10,820 nt of DNA from Gammaproteobacteria bacterium (GCA_023485185.1 JAMCZP010000097.1:1-10820); one strand, 5' to 3'; positions 1 through 8,455 are shown, counted from the first letter of the stretch. The notes: generated from the letters alone by a model not told the origin. Made by a program: numbers and translations.

Positions 1-115
1 GCTGGGCGTGCCCCGTCTCTCATAACCCTAACTTCTCGAACCGCCCGGTGCGGACCCGCATGCCGGGTGGTGTGGCAGGGGACCGGTCAGCCATGCTGAC
101 CGCCCCTATGCCGAT
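1..115 (+). mobile_element. 3' end of a bacterial group II intron (domains V and VI), rest outside the window
   Basis: Seen: bases 40-71 fold like domain V. A 9-bp lower stem (40-48 with 63-71) has a G43-T68 wobble at its fourth pair, then comes a two-base 3' bulge (61-62) and a 4-bp upper stem with a four-base loop (49-60). The triad C42-G43-C44 centred on the wobble is CGC, the form reported for class C introns; most other classes have AGC. Bases 74-112 fold like domain VI: GGCA/TGCC, GGGG/CCCC and GGTCAGC/GCTGACC arms, with A108 bulged near the 3' side as the likely branch point. The intron would end at about 115, seven bases past A108. Frame 2 reads LGVPRLS then TAA at 23-25, possibly the end of the intron-encoded reverse transcriptase. 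Class C introns typically sit just after transcription terminators, so a terminator may lie left of the window on this strand. The family call rests on structure and recalled sequence; class and exact 3' end are inferred. Confidence 0.72.
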
Positions 116-159
116 GCCTGCAATTTGGTGGTTCGACTATTGCCGGACAGCGGCAAGCC

Positions 160-199
160 AAAAAAACCAGCGCTCGCTTTCAAAGAGGCGCTGGTTTTT
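160..199 (-). terminator. Rho-independent terminator of fdxA
   Basis: A perfect 12-bp inverted repeat (162-173 with 188-199) lies 18 bases past the fdxA stop. Read on the minus strand it is a CCAGCGC-type stem followed by seven Ts (166-160). The A and T tracts flank both sides, so it could also stop + strand transcription coming out of the intron. A second small hairpin, TTGCCG/CGGCAA at 140-156, lies beyond it without a T tract. Confidence 0.87.
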
Positions 200-216
200 A
201 AATGCGGAAACTAGGC

Positions 217-540
217 TTAGCGCTCTAATTTCTCAAGCTTGCCTGGTTTGCCATCCCACTCTTCGGCATCGGGCAGCGGGTCTTTTCTTTCAGCGATGTT
301 GGGCCAAACCTCTGCCATTTCAGCATTAATCTCAATAAACGCCTCCTGCCCATCGGGCAGTTCATCCTCAGAGAAGATCGCCTCGGCAGGGCACTCGGGT
401 TCACACAGCGCGCAGTCGATACACTCGTCAGGATGAATGACCAGAAAGTTCGGACCCTCATAGAAACAGTCGACCGGGCAGACTTCCACACAGTCGGTGT
501 ATTTGCACTGGATGCAGTTCTCGGTAACGACAAACGTCAT
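217..540 (-). CDS. fdxA: 7Fe ferredoxin (3Fe-4S plus 4Fe-4S), FdxA family
   Basis: Small cytoplasmic electron carrier of 107 residues, the usual length for Azotobacter FdI-type ferredoxins. The first cluster motif is C9-x2-C12-x4-C17-x3-C21-P and the second is C40-x2-C43-x2-C46-x3-C50-P. By analogy with FdI, C9, C17 and C50 would hold the 3Fe-4S cluster and C21, C40, C43 and C46 the 4Fe-4S cluster, with C12 and C25 as extra cysteines. The C-terminal half is acidic and helical, typical of the family. The ATG is preceded by GAGGGA at a spacing of 7, so the start is well supported. It lies downstream of mutS on the same strand, 265 bp away, as in pseudomonads, and has its own terminator. The physiological redox partner is not visible; a link to mutS function is not implied. 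No frameshift or missing ligand is seen. Confidence 0.96.
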   Translation of the reverse strand: MTFVVTENCIQCKYTDCVEVCPVDCFYEGPNFLVIHPDECIDCALCEPECPAEAIFSEDELPDGQEAFIEINAEMAEVWPNIAERKDPLPDAEEWDGKPGKLEKLER

Positions 541-805
541 CTTGCTATCCCTCTTGCAGGGCCGGGTAACTCCCAGCCATGATCAATCGTGAATGGTTAT
601 AAATCAGCCGTTTTTTATAAGCTAAAAGTTTGAGCGACATTCTAGAGGTGCGCTTACCCGGCGGCAAGCGCCATATGATTCCAGTTGGTAGCAATGCCAG
701 TACAGGTTTCCGCGAGGGCGCTGTGAACCCATCCTTGGGCGCTACTTTTTAAGACCCTTGCTCCAACCTGCACTGGAACTAGACACTCAATGATGGTCAG
801 TACTA
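541..805 (-). other. mutS-fdxA intergenic region with nested inverted repeats
   Basis: No credible gene lies here. Bases 697-708 and 765-776 form a 12-bp inverted repeat with one G-T pair. A competing outer fold pairs TTCCAG (679-684) with CTGGAA (773-778) and TTGG/GCAA segments just inside. Between the arms, 728-739 forms a small hairpin (CCCA/TGGG), and a direct repeat GGGCGCT occurs at 716-722 and 737-743. On the minus strand, the direction of mutS and fdxA, the small hairpin loop reads AGGA inside CAAGGATG. The fdxA promoter probably lies in the AT-rich part at 600-640 (TTATAA at 615-620), but I cannot assign hexamers. I see no T-tract terminator for mutS, so some readthrough into fdxA is possible. 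The nested arms suggest a dispersed intergenic repeat; that identity is unproven. Confidence 0.6.
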
Positions 806-3367
806 TTAGATCAGTTCTCGCCATTGATACAACAGCGTTAATGCTTCCCGCGGCGTTAAGTCATCCATATCGACGTTTTCAAGCGCCTCAATCACTGGGT
901 GTGGCGCAGCGGCAAACAGGTCATTTTGCTGTGGAGCGCTTCGTGGAGTTTGGGCCGTGTTTGCTACATCGCGCTGCTCCAGGCTTATCAGCTTCTCGCG
1001 GGCGCGCTTAATCACATGCCCAGGAACTCCCGCTAACTGTGCCACCTGCAGGCCATAGCTCTGGCTGGCGGGGCCTGCCTCAATGCGATGCATAAACACA
1101 ATGCTATCGCCGTGTTCGGTGGCCGTTAGGTGGATATTAGCCACCCCTTCCATATGCTCTGGCAGCGCTGTCATTTCAAAATAGTGGGTGGCAAATAGGG
1201 TTAGCGCACGTCCTTTCGCCAAGTATTCCGCACTTGCCCAGGCCAGCGACAAGCCGTCAAAGGTGCTGGTGCCACGGCCAATCTCATCCATCAGGATCAG
1301 GCTTTGCTGGGTGGCGTTGTGGAGGATATTGGCGGTTTCAGTCATTTCGACCATGAAGGTCGAGCGGCCGCCTGCCAAGTCATCTGATGAACCAATCCGG
1401 GTAAAAATTCGGTCCAGCGGGCCGATCTCTGCGGCATCGGCGGGCACAAAACTGCCGCAGTGGGCCAGCAGGGCAATCAGTGCTGTCTGGCGCATATAGG
1501 TTGATTTACCGCCCATATTGGGCCCGGTAATAATCAGCATATGCCGGTCAGGATTGAGCGTTACGTCATTGGGTACAAAGGGCGTTTCACTGACCTGCTC
1601 GACTACCGGGTGGCGTCCTGCCTCAATGTGTATGCCGGTGGACTCGCTCAATGTTGGCCGAACCCAGTTCAAGGCCTCTGCCCGTTCGGCAAAGGCGCAC
1701 AGCACATCAAGTTCCGCCAGTGCTTGAGAAGTGCTCTGCAGCGCGTGAAGATTGTCGTTAAGATCGCTAAGCAGGCGGTCGTAAAGCCACTTCTCCCGAG
1801 TGAGTGCACGGGATTTCGCCGACAGTGCTTTATCTTCAAACTCTTTAAGCTCAGGAATAATAAAGCGCTCAGCGTTTTTCAACGTTTGGCGGCGAATGTA
1901 ATCTGCGGGCGCCTGCTGAGCTTGGGAGCGAGGCAGCTCAATAAAGTAGCCGTGCACCCGGTTATAACCGACTTTGAGATTGGCAAGCCCAGTACGTTCG
2001 CGCTCACGAAGCTCTAGTTGAATCAGGTAGTCGCCCGCATTTTCGGCCATGCCGCGATGCTCATCGAGCTCTGTATCGAAGCCGTCGGCAATCACGCCGC
2101 CATCGCGGATCACCACCGGGGGGTTCTCCACCAGCGCACGGCTGAGCATGTCGGCCATTTCCGGGTAGGGGCGAATGTGCGGGCGCAGGTTATCCAAGGC
2201 GCTGCCGCTCTCGACTTCGCTTAGCTGCTGCTCCAGTTGAGGGAGCGTTACCAGTGCATCGCGCAGGCGTGCCAAATCGCGCGGGCGAGCGCTATACAGC
2301 GCTACGCGTGCCAAGATGCGCTCCACATCACCTACGTCGCTCAGCGTCTCGCGCAGTGGCGTATAGGCCGCCTCCAGGCTGAGTAGCGCTACCCCCGCAT
2401 GGCGAGCCTGTACGATCTCGCGCTGGCGCAAGGGGCGGTTGAGCCAGCGCTTAAGCAGTCGTGAACCCATCGCAGTGGTGCAGGTATCCAGCACGCTGGC
2501 CAGTGTGTTGTCGCTATTGCCGCCCAGATTAATATCGATTTCTAGATTACGTCGGCTGGCGGCGTCGATGACCACGGCGTCGTCGCGGTTCTCAACGCTG
2601 ATCGCGGTTACATGGGGCAGGCGCGAACGCTGTGTATCCCGGGCGTAATCAATCAGCACCCCGGCGGCAATCAGTGCGGTAGTAAGGTGCGCGCAGCCAA
2701 AGCCACGCAAATCCTGCACTTCAAACTGATCGCAAAGGCTGCGAGTCGCGCTCTCCAGGTCAAACAGCCACTCGCCCTGGCGGCGCAAGCTGCGTTTTTG
2801 CGACCATGCATCGGGTAGCGACAGGCTTTCGGGCACCAGCAGCTCGGCGGGGGAGAGGCGAGTCAGCTCTGCTAGCATCTCCGCTTCGCTTTCTACTTCC
2901 AGTACATTGAAGCGGCCACTTGAGAGCTCCAGCCAGGCAAGGCCCCAGCTATCTCTGCCGGGGGACACCGATACCAGTACGTTGTCACGGCGCGCATCTA
3001 GCAGTGCTTCATCGTGGAGTGTGCCGGGGGTGACGATACGTACCACCTGGCGATCAACGGGACCTTTGCTGGTCGCAGGGTCACCAATCTGCTCGCAGAT
3101 GGCCACCGACTCGCCGCCAGCAACCAGGCGCGCTAGATAACCTTCAGCGCTGTGGTATGGCACGCCCGCCATAGGGATCGGTTTGCCACCTGACTGGCCG
3201 CGCTGCGTAAGAGTGATGTCCAATAGGGCGGCGGCGCGTTTGGCGTCGTCAAAAAATAGTTCGTAAAAATCCCCCATTCGGTAGAACAGTAGTACCTCGG
3301 GGTGTTCGCGCTTGATCTTTAAATATTGGGTGATCATTGGCGTGTTGGGGGGGAAGGCCTGAGACAT
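806..3367 (-). CDS. mutS: DNA mismatch repair ATPase MutS
   Basis: Mismatch sensor of methyl-directed repair; it binds mispaired bases as a clamp-like dimer and recruits MutL. From the ATG at 3367 it has 853 residues, matching E. coli MutS (853). The mismatch-wedge motif GDFYE is at residues 32-36, with F34 and E36 as the expected base-stacking and hydrogen-bonding residues. The connector, core and clamp domains follow, then the ABC-type ATPase with Walker [10 protein letters not shown] (615-623) and Walker [17 protein letters not shown] near 690-705. Near the C-terminus QNDLF fits a beta-clamp-binding peptide, followed by the [14 protein letters not shown] tetramerisation helix. A longer form starting at the ATG of 3373 is possible, but AGGA directly abuts that codon and sits five bases before the 3367 ATG, so I prefer the latter. 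It is divergent from cinA. No defects are seen. Confidence 0.97.
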   Translation of the reverse strand: MSQAFPPNTPMITQYLKIKREHPEVLLFYRMGDFYELFFDDAKRAAALLDITLTQRGQSGGKPIPMAGVPYHSAEGYLARLVAGGESVAICEQIGDPATSKGPVDRQVVRIVTPGTLHDEALLDARRDNVLVSVSPGRDSWGLAWLELSSGRFNVLEVESEAEMLAELTRLSPAELLVPESLSLPDAWSQKRSLRRQGEWLFDLESATRSLCDQFEVQDLRGFGCAHLTTALIAAGVLIDYARDTQRSRLPHVTAISVENRDDAVVIDAASRRNLEIDINLGGNSDNTLASVLDTCTTAMGSRLLKRWLNRPLRQREIVQARHAGVALLSLEAAYTPLRETLSDVGDVERILARVALYSARPRDLARLRDALVTLPQLEQQLSEVESGSALDNLRPHIRPYPEMADMLSRALVENPPVVIRDGGVIADGFDTELDEHRGMAENAGDYLIQLELRERERTGLANLKVGYNRVHGYFIELPRSQAQQAPADYIRRQTLKNAERFIIPELKEFEDKALSAKSRALTREKWLYDRLLSDLNDNLHALQSTSQALAELDVLCAFAERAEALNWVRPTLSESTGIHIEAGRHPVVEQVSETPFVPNDVTLNPDRHMLIITGPNMGGKSTYMRQTALIALLAHCGSFVPADAAEIGPLDRIFTRIGSSDDLAGGRSTFMVEMTETANILHNATQQSLILMDEIGRGTSTFDGLSLAWASAEYLAKGRALTLFATHYFEMTALPEHMEGVANIHLTATEHGDSIVFMHRIEAGPASQSYGLQVAQLAGVPGHVIKRAREKLISLEQRDVANTAQTPRSAPQQNDLFAAAPHPVIEALENVDMDDLTPREALTLLYQWRELI

Positions 3368-3373
3368 GGGCAT

Positions 3374-3486
3374 CCTGATTGAGCGTAGCGTAAGCCGTCT
3401 TGGCTTACGGTATGTGCAAGTTCTTTAAGCAAGCTAAACGCAGTATTCTACGCTGAACTGACGACTCACTTGAAGGAGCGACGATA
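3374..3486. promoter_or_regulatory. Divergent mutS/cinA promoter region with a perfect hairpin
   Basis: This 113-bp spacer must hold the promoters of both divergent genes. A perfect 8-bp inverted repeat CGTAAGCC/GGCTTACG (3389-3396 with 3402-3409, 5-nt loop) lies 22 bases before the mutS start, so it would sit in the mutS 5' leader or act as a DNA-level operator. It lacks a T tract, so it is not a terminator. A weak -10-like TATTCT at 3444-3449 could serve cinA, with only a poor -35. No LexA box is visible. Promoter positions are inferred. Confidence 0.4.
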
Positions 3487-4017
3487 GTGCCCAGCGTATC
3501 TAGCCTAAAAAATTTGGATTTAACCTTGCTGGCCCAGCGCCTGGGGCGTCTTTGTCAGCAGTTGAACGTGGAAGTCACGGCAGCTGAATCCTGTACTGGC
3601 GGTGGCGTTGCCAGCACTATCACCTCGACGGCTGGCAGCTCGGCTTACTTTACAACCGGCTATGTAACTTACTCAAATGCGGCGAAGACCCGGCTGTTAG
3701 GCGTGCCAGCGGCTATACTGGAAGCTCACGGGGCGGTCAGCGAAGAAGTGGTGAAAGCCATGGTATTAGGTGCCTGTCATGAGAGTGGTGCAGGCTTGGG
3801 CGTCGCCGTCAGCGGTGTAGCTGGGCCTGATGGTGGCAGTGCGGACAAGCCTGTGGGAACAGTATGGTTAGCCTGGGGAGATGCAGGCAGCCAGCAGGCC
3901 GAGTGCTTTCATTTTCCCGGTGACCGTCAGGCGGTGCGTGAACAAGCTGTACGCCAGGCGCTGGCAGGTCTGGTAGCGCGTTTGGATGCACGTGTGAAAG
4001 CAAGCAAGAAGAAATAA
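3487..4017 (+). CDS. pncC: CinA-domain nicotinamide-nucleotide amidase PncC
   Basis: Deamidates nicotinamide mononucleotide to nicotinate mononucleotide, salvaging the NMN released when bacterial NAD-dependent DNA ligase seals nicks. The 176-residue protein is only the C-terminal CinA domain, as in E. coli PncC (YgaD), without the N-terminal molybdopterin-binding-like domain of full CinA. Family motifs are AESCTGG (33-39), with the conserved S35, TYSNAAK (61-67), with K67, and SGVAGPDGG (109-117) followed by KPVGTVW. The start is GTG, supported by AAGGAG at 3473-3478 with a spacing of 8; no ATG fits better. The C-terminus is lysine-rich (KASKKK). It sits directly before recA, an old synteny in gammaproteobacteria. 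No clear terminator separates it from recA, so readthrough is possible, although recA has its own SOS promoter. Many databases call this gene cinA or ygaD. Confidence 0.93.
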   Translation: MPSVSSLKNLDLTLLAQRLGRLCQQLNVEVTAAESCTGGGVASTITSTAGSSAYFTTGYVTYSNAAKTRLLGVPAAILEAHGAVSEEVVKAMVLGACHESGAGLGVAVSGVAGPDGGSADKPVGTVWLAWGDAGSQQAECFHFPGDRQAVREQAVRQALAGLVARLDARVKASKKK

Positions 4018-4041
4018 TTGCGAGAAAGCACGATCTAGGAT

Positions 4042-4069
4042 TTGTTTACGGGACAATTTTTGGCATACT
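4042..4069 (+). promoter_or_regulatory. Likely recA sigma-70 promoter
   Basis: TTGTTT (4042-4047) and CATACT (4064-4069) are separated by 16 bp, the same spacing as in the E. coli recA promoter. Both hexamers are imperfect. The LexA box begins immediately downstream, so repressor bound there would cover the start point. TTGGCA at 4060-4065 was considered as an alternative -35, but no -10 lies at a suitable distance. Confidence 0.45.
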
Positions 4070-4070
4070 A

Positions 4071-4086
4071 CTGGCTAATTATACAG
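4071..4086 (+). promoter_or_regulatory. LexA (SOS) box of recA
   Basis: CTGG-N8-ACAG with an AT-rich centre. Over the 20-bp E. coli-type consensus (4069-4088) I count 15 matches. The right half-site ACAG is perfect and the left is CTGG instead of CTGT. It lies 21 bp before the recA ATG. LexA binding here would repress recA until RecA filaments promote LexA self-cleavage after DNA damage. No lexA gene is in the window. Confidence 0.72.
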
Positions 4087-4107
4087 TTCGTTATGAGGAA
4101 TCTCTGA

Positions 4108-5175
4108 ATGGCTCAGGATGACAACCGTTCTAAAGCGCTAAACGCTGCACTCAGCCAAATCGACCGTCAGTTCGGCAAAGGCACCGTTATGCGTCTAGGC
4201 GACGCACCGCGTGTGGTCATGCCATCGGTTTCCACCGGTTCATTGGGCCTGGATATCGCGCTCGGCATTGGCGGTTTGCCGTTTGGCCGTGTCTGCGAAA
4301 TCTTTGGACCCGAGTCGTCGGGTAAAACGACCCTGACCCTTTCAGTGATTGCTGAGGCACAGAAGCAGGGCAAAGTGTGTGCGTTCGTTGATGCCGAGCA
4401 CGCGCTTGACCCAAGCTACGCTGAAAAACTCGGCGTTAATCTTGATGATCTATTGGTTTCTCAGCCGGATAACGGCGAGCAGGCACTGGAAATTACCGAC
4501 ATGCTGGTGCGCTCTGGCGGTGTTGACGTGATTGTTATCGATTCAGTAGCTGCTTTGACGCCACGTGCTGAAATTGAAGGCGAAATGGGCGACTCCCACG
4601 TTGGTCTGCAGGCACGTTTGATGTCCCAGGCACTGCGTAAGATCACCGGTAACATCAAAAATGCTAACTGCTTAGTCATCTTCATTAACCAGATCCGTAT
4701 GAAGATCGGCGTTATGTTTGGTAGTCCAGAAACGACCACGGGCGGTAATGCGCTGAAGTTTTATTCCAGTGTGCGTTTGGATATTCGTCGCACCGGTTCG
4801 GTAAAAGTCGGTGATGAAGTCACCGGTAACGAAACCCGCGTTAAAGTGGTCAAAAACAAGGTGGCGCCGCCGTTCCGTCAAGCAGAGTTCCAGATTCTTT
4901 ACGGTAAAGGTATCTACCACGCCGGTGAAGTGATTGATCTAGGCGTACAGTGCAACTTGGTCGATAAAGCGGGTGCCTGGTACAGCTATAAAGGCAAGAA
5001 GATTGGTCAGGGTAAGGCTAACTCAGCGCTGTATCTGGAAGAGCATCCAGAAATCATGGTTGAGATCGAAACGCAGATTCGTGAACAGCTGTTGGCCAAG
5101 CCTGATACCAAGAAAGAAGATGCCGCTGTCGAAGCGCCTGCTGAATTGGATGCTGGTGATGACGATCTGCTGTAA
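4108..5175 (+). CDS. recA: Recombinase RecA
   Basis: ATP-dependent strand-exchange protein and co-protease for LexA; central to homologous recombination and the SOS response. It has 355 residues, normal for the family. Walker [10 protein letters not shown] is at 67-75 (K73), Walker B is in [12 protein letters not shown] (about 139-150), loop L1 is EGEMGDSH, and loop L2 spans [15 protein letters not shown]. It ends in a typical acidic tail ([10 protein letters not shown]) that tunes DNA binding and RecX/SSB interplay. The ATG has GAGGA at 4095-4099, eight bases upstream. recX follows after 24 bp, allowing co-transcription of recombinase and its modulator. All catalytic motifs are intact and there is no intein, although recA is a common intein site in other bacteria. 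Confidence 0.99.
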   Translation: MAQDDNRSKALNAALSQIDRQFGKGTVMRLGDAPRVVMPSVSTGSLGLDIALGIGGLPFGRVCEIFGPESSGKTTLTLSVIAEAQKQGKVCAFVDAEHALDPSYAEKLGVNLDDLLVSQPDNGEQALEITDMLVRSGGVDVIVIDSVAALTPRAEIEGEMGDSHVGLQARLMSQALRKITGNIKNANCLVIFINQIRMKIGVMFGSPETTTGGNALKFYSSVRLDIRRTGSVKVGDEVTGNETRVKVVKNKVAPPFRQAEFQILYGKGIYHAGEVIDLGVQCNLVDKAGAWYSYKGKKIGQGKANSALYLEEHPEIMVEIETQIREQLLAKPDTKKEDAAVEAPAELDAGDDDLL

Positions 5176-5187
5176 GACAGCTCTAGC

Positions 5188-5208
5188 AAAGGCCCTCTGA
5201 TGGCCTTT
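5188..5208 (+). promoter_or_regulatory. Hairpin in the recA-recX gap covering the recX start
   Basis: AAAGGCC (5188-5194) and GGCCTTT (5202-5208) form a perfect 7-bp stem with a 7-nt loop. The left arm contains AAAGG, the only plausible recX ribosome binding site (spacing 7), and the right arm takes in the G of the recX ATG (5200-5202). It could partly terminate recA transcription (short TTT, weak) and also hold down recX translation, unless ribosomes finishing recA 13 nt upstream open it. The mechanism is inferred. Confidence 0.6.
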
Positions 5209-5664
5209 AACTCACCACGCGATGCTTCTCCTCGTGACATCGCGATTGGTTTGCTTGCTCGGCGCGAATACTCTCGCGCCGAGCTTGTGCAGCGACTGAA
5301 GAAAAAAACTTTCGACGATGCCGCCATTGATGAATGTCTGGATACCCTGATAGAGCAAGACCTTCAGTCTGACGCTCGCTTTGCAGCAAGTTTTGTACGC
5401 TCGCGCATTATGCGTGGCCAAGGGGGGATTCGGATTAAAGGTGAGTTACGTCAGCGCGGTGTTGATCAAGAGACGCTTAATGCGGCCTTTGCAGAGGTCG
5501 AAGAGAGCGAGCAGGTTGATTGGTTTGAACTCGCCAGGGAAACCCTGGCGCGACGCTTTACTTCCCCTGGTGAGAATCCCAAGGAACGTGCAAAACGTGA
5601 GCGCTTTCTTGCCAGTCGTGGTTTTGATTTTGAACAAATTCGTTACGCGCTTTCCTGCCTGTAA
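5200..5664 (+). CDS. recX: RecA modulator RecX
   Basis: Small cytoplasmic protein that binds RecA filaments and limits their growth and activity, including LexA cleavage. It has 154 residues, close to Pseudomonas RecX. The family signature starts with SPRDIAIGLLARREYSRAEL (5-24) and continues with LDTLIEQDLQSDARFAASFV and the GQGGIRIKGELRQRGV segment. These correspond to the tandem three-helix modules of RecX, and the chain ends in RGFDFEQIRYAL. The ATG at 5200 is the only sensible start and its ribosome binding site lies inside a hairpin. The gene is expected to be translated at far lower levels than recA and to be SOS-induced with it. No truncation is seen. Confidence 0.94.
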   Translation: MAFNSPRDASPRDIAIGLLARREYSRAELVQRLKKKTFDDAAIDECLDTLIEQDLQSDARFAASFVRSRIMRGQGGIRIKGELRQRGVDQETLNAAFAEVEESEQVDWFELARETLARRFTSPGENPKERAKRERFLASRGFDFEQIRYALSCL

Positions 5665-5721
5665 TACCGCTTTTACTTACCTTTCTAAATGCCCTCTAGT
5701 ACGCTTGTTTACCAACTGATT

Positions 5722-5747
5722 GCCTCTTAACCACTAAGAGCGGCTTT
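5722..5747 (+). terminator. Possible weak terminator after recX
   Basis: CTCTTA (5724-5729) pairs with TAAGAG (5735-5740) around a 5-nt loop. The stem can extend through GCC/GGC with a small bulge and is followed by only TTT. It lies about 58 bases past the recX stop and before the alaS promoter, a sensible place for a terminator, but stem and T tract are weak. Confidence 0.35.
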
Positions 5748-5753
5748 AGTCGT

Positions 5754-5772
5754 TTGACAACTGCGCTATAAT
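5754..5772 (+). promoter_or_regulatory. alaS promoter: perfect TATAAT with an oddly close TTGACA
   Basis: A perfect TATAAT at 5767-5772 lies 73 bp before the alaS ATG. A perfect TTGACA at 5754-5759 is only 7 bp upstream of it, too close to act as its -35. At normal distance the -35 would be TTTAGT (5745-5750), a poor match. The TATAAT box is probably real; the role of the TTGACA is unknown. Palindromic GGCGCC (5773-5778) sits near the expected start point. E. coli AlaRS represses its own promoter at a palindrome near the start, so this may be relevant. Confidence 0.55.
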
Positions 5773-5845
5773 GGCGCCTTTGCGACCCCTTAGGGTAGCG
5801 GCGACAGCGCCCTGGGACATCACGCTTTCTTGTTACGGATACCCT

Positions 5846-8455
5846 ATGAAAAGCGCAGAGATAAGACAGGCCTTTCTCACCTTCTTTGCAGAGCAGGGGC
5901 ATACGATTGTACCTACCAGCTCTTTAGTGCCGGGCAACGACCCGACGCTACTGTTCACAAATGCCGGCATGGTGCCGTTTAAAGATGTGTTCCTTGGCCG
6001 TGACCCGCGCCCTTACGTTCGCGCCACTTCTGCCCAGCGCTGCGTTCGTGCAGGCGGCAAACATAACGATTTAGACAACGTCGGCTATACCGCGCGTCAC
6101 CACACTTTCTTTGAAATGCTGGGTAACTTCAGCTTCGGTGATTACTTCAAGCGCGATGCCATTCGTTTTGCCTGGGTATTTTTAACCGAAACCCTGGGCC
6201 TGCCTAAAGAGAAGTTGTGGGTCACCGTGCATATCAGCGATGACGAAGCCGAGCGCATCTGGAAAGATGAGATTGGCATTGACCCTGAGCGGTTCTCCAA
6301 GCTAGACGAAGATAACTTCTGGCAGATGGGCGATACCGGCCCTTGCGGCCCAAGCTCGGAAATCTTCTTTGATCACGGCCCTGAGGTATGGGGCGGCCCT
6401 CCTGGTAGCCCGGAAGAGGATGGCGACCGCTATATCGAAATCTGGAACCTGGTGTTCATGCAGTTTGACCGCGATGCCCAAGGCACGTTAAACCCGCTAC
6501 CTAAACCCTCTATCGATACCGGTATGGGCTTGGAGCGGGTTGCCGCGGTTATGCAGGGCGTGCACTCCAACTACGAGATCGATCTGTTTCAGAACTTGCT
6601 GCAGGCGGCTGCTAAAGCCACGGGGCACGCGGATACTGCTACGCCTTCGTTGCGCGTCATTGCTGATCATATTCGCTCCTGCGCCTTTCTGATTGCCGAT
6701 GGTGTGCTGCCTTCCAATGAGGGGCGTGGCTATGTACTGCGCCGGATTATCCGCCGCGCGATTCGTCACGGTCACAAGCTGGGTGCGGTCGAGCCGTTTT
6801 TCCATAAGTTAGTTGACGCGCTAGACGCCGAGATGGGCGACGCTTACCCAGAGCTGCGCGAAGCCAGTGAGCAAATCGCCCGTGTTCTGCTGAAAGAAGA
6901 GGAGCAGTTCGCGCGCACCCTGGACCACGGTATGGGGCTTTTGAATGCGGCCCTGGCCGAACTCGATGGCAAGGTTCTGCCGGGTGAGACGGTGTTTAAA
7001 CTTTACGATACCTACGGCTTCCCCTTCGATCTCACCGCCGACGTCTGTCGTGAGCGCGGCGTTACCCTAGACGAAGCCGGCTTTCAGCAAGCGTTAGAGG
7101 CCCAGCGCGAGCGCGCCAGGGCGGCCAGCCAGTTTGGCGCCGACTACAGTGCTTCTATTGAGCTGGATGGCCAGACGGCGTTCACTGGCTATGATCGGTT
7201 AGACGATCAGGCCGAAGTAATGGCGTTGGTCGACAGTGAAGGCAACGCGCTAAGCGCATTGCAAGCAGGGCAGAAGGGTACTGTGGTGCTAGATCGCACG
7301 CCTTTTTACGGTGAGTCGGGCGGTCAGGTCGGCGACACCGGCTACCTCTACGTAGAGGGCGGTCGTTTCCAGGTCACCGATACCCAGAAACAGAGTGGTC
7401 ATCACCTTCATCAGGGCATCATGGTGGAGGGCTCGTTGAGTGTAGGAAGCAGTGTGCGTGGCGAAGTAGATGCCAGCCTGCGCACGGCGACGATCCGAAA
7501 CCACTCGGCGACTCACCTACTGCATAAAGCGCTGCGCATGGTGCTGGGTGATCACGTGCAGCAGAAGGGCTCGCTGGTTAATGCGGAGCGACTACGCTTC
7601 GACTTTAGCCACTTTGAGCCGATGACCTCCGAGCAATTGGCGGAAGTCGAGCGGCTGGTCAATGAGCAGATCCTGGCTAATGCGCCGACCAAAACCGAGC
7701 AAATGAGCTTGGAGCAAGCCAAAGCCAAAGGTGCTGCGGCACTGTTTGAGGCCAAATATGCCGAGAACGTTCGCGTACTGACCATTGGTGCCGACGACTT
7801 CTCTATCGAGCTGTGCGGTGGTACCCACGTGTCGCGCAGTGGCGATATCGGCTGCTGCCATGTGATGAGTGAAGTGGGCATCGCCTCCGGGGTTCGCCGT
7901 ATCGAAGCGATTACCGGTGAAAATGCGCTAGCTTACTTCCGCGAGCAAGAAGCCCGTCTAGCGCGCTTGGGTGAACGCCTAAAGACCAAGCCAGAGCAAG
8001 TCGAAGCACGGGTAGAGTCGCTGGTTGAGCGTAACCGTAGCTTAGAAAAAGAGCTTGAGCAGCTTAAATCCAAGCTGGCTAGCGCTGCGGGTAGCGACAT
8101 GCTGAGTCAGGTGCAGGAAATCAATGGCATTAAATTATTGGCCACTCAGCTAGAGGGCGTCTCAGGCAAAGATCTGCGCGGCGTCCTTGATCAGCTTAAG
8201 AACAAGCTTAGTTCTGGAGTGATTATTCTTGGTGTTGCCGATCAAGCGGCAGGCAAAGTAAGTCTGATTGCTGGGGTAACCCAAGATTTAACTGGGCGAG
8301 TGAAGGCCGGTGAGCTGGTGAACCATGTAGCCTCTCAGGTGGGAGGGAAGGGTGGTGGTCGCGCAGATATGGCTCAGGCGGGAGGTAGTCAACCTGACGC
8401 CCTGCCGGATGCGTTGAACAGTGTCCCTGCATGGTTGGAAAACGCGCTTAGCTAA
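5846..8455 (+). CDS. alaS: Alanine-tRNA ligase (AlaRS)
   Basis: Charges tRNA-Ala with alanine and hydrolyses mischarged Ser- and Gly-tRNA-Ala. From the ATG at 5846 it has 869 residues (E. coli 876). The class II catalytic domain is N-terminal, beginning [11 protein letters not shown], with [18 protein letters not shown] and motif 3 [11 protein letters not shown] tRNA-recognition region follows, then the editing domain with HSATH (553-557) and CGGTH (657-661), whose H553, H557, C657 and H661 are the expected metal-binding residues. A coiled coil (about 715-755) leads to the C-Ala domain ending in [15 protein letters not shown]. The frame is open back to an ATG at 5771, but that codon overlaps the TATAAT box, and the 5846 start matches the E. 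coli N-terminus. The ribosome binding site is weak (ACGGAT). It has its own promoter and a strong terminator, so it is probably monocistronic. Confidence 0.98.
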   Translation: MKSAEIRQAFLTFFAEQGHTIVPTSSLVPGNDPTLLFTNAGMVPFKDVFLGRDPRPYVRATSAQRCVRAGGKHNDLDNVGYTARHHTFFEMLGNFSFGDYFKRDAIRFAWVFLTETLGLPKEKLWVTVHISDDEAERIWKDEIGIDPERFSKLDEDNFWQMGDTGPCGPSSEIFFDHGPEVWGGPPGSPEEDGDRYIEIWNLVFMQFDRDAQGTLNPLPKPSIDTGMGLERVAAVMQGVHSNYEIDLFQNLLQAAAKATGHADTATPSLRVIADHIRSCAFLIADGVLPSNEGRGYVLRRIIRRAIRHGHKLGAVEPFFHKLVDALDAEMGDAYPELREASEQIARVLLKEEEQFARTLDHGMGLLNAALAELDGKVLPGETVFKLYDTYGFPFDLTADVCRERGVTLDEAGFQQALEAQRERARAASQFGADYSASIELDGQTAFTGYDRLDDQAEVMALVDSEGNALSALQAGQKGTVVLDRTPFYGESGGQVGDTGYLYVEGGRFQVTDTQKQSGHHLHQGIMVEGSLSVGSSVRGEVDASLRTATIRNHSATHLLHKALRMVLGDHVQQKGSLVNAERLRFDFSHFEPMTSEQLAEVERLVNEQILANAPTKTEQMSLEQAKAKGAAALFEAKYAENVRVLTIGADDFSIELCGGTHVSRSGDIGCCHVMSEVGIASGVRRIEAITGENALAYFREQEARLARLGERLKTKPEQVEARVESLVERNRSLEKELEQLKSKLASAAGSDMLSQVQEINGIKLLATQLEGVSGKDLRGVLDQLKNKLSSGVIILGVADQAAGKVSLIAGVTQDLTGRVKAGELVNHVASQVGGKGGGRADMAQAGGSQPDALPDALNSVPAWLENALS

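Noticed and set aside
48..329. 93-codon ORF on the + strand
   Set aside because: It runs through the presumed intron domain V, the fdxA terminator and antisense to fdxA. Its RTRMPGGV start is the known false translation of domain V.
200..805. RsmZ-type small RNA next to fdxA, as in Pseudomonas
   Set aside because: Pseudomonas rsmZ lies on the other side of fdxA and has many GGA hairpins. Here there is one CAAGGATG hairpin in a dyad element, and the other side holds the terminator and intron.
1541..2017. 158-codon ORF antisense to mutS
   Set aside because: A shadow of mutS codon structure with no recognisable domain or ribosome binding site.
3368..3373. mutS start two codons upstream
   Set aside because: AGG directly abuts that ATG, whereas AGGA is 5 bases before the ATG at 3367, which also fits the E. 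coli N-terminus.
5771..5845. N-terminal extension of alaS from an upstream in-frame ATG
   Set aside because: The ATG overlaps the TATAAT promoter box, has no ribosome binding site, and the extra 25 residues do not resemble AlaRS, whose N-terminus begins at 5846.
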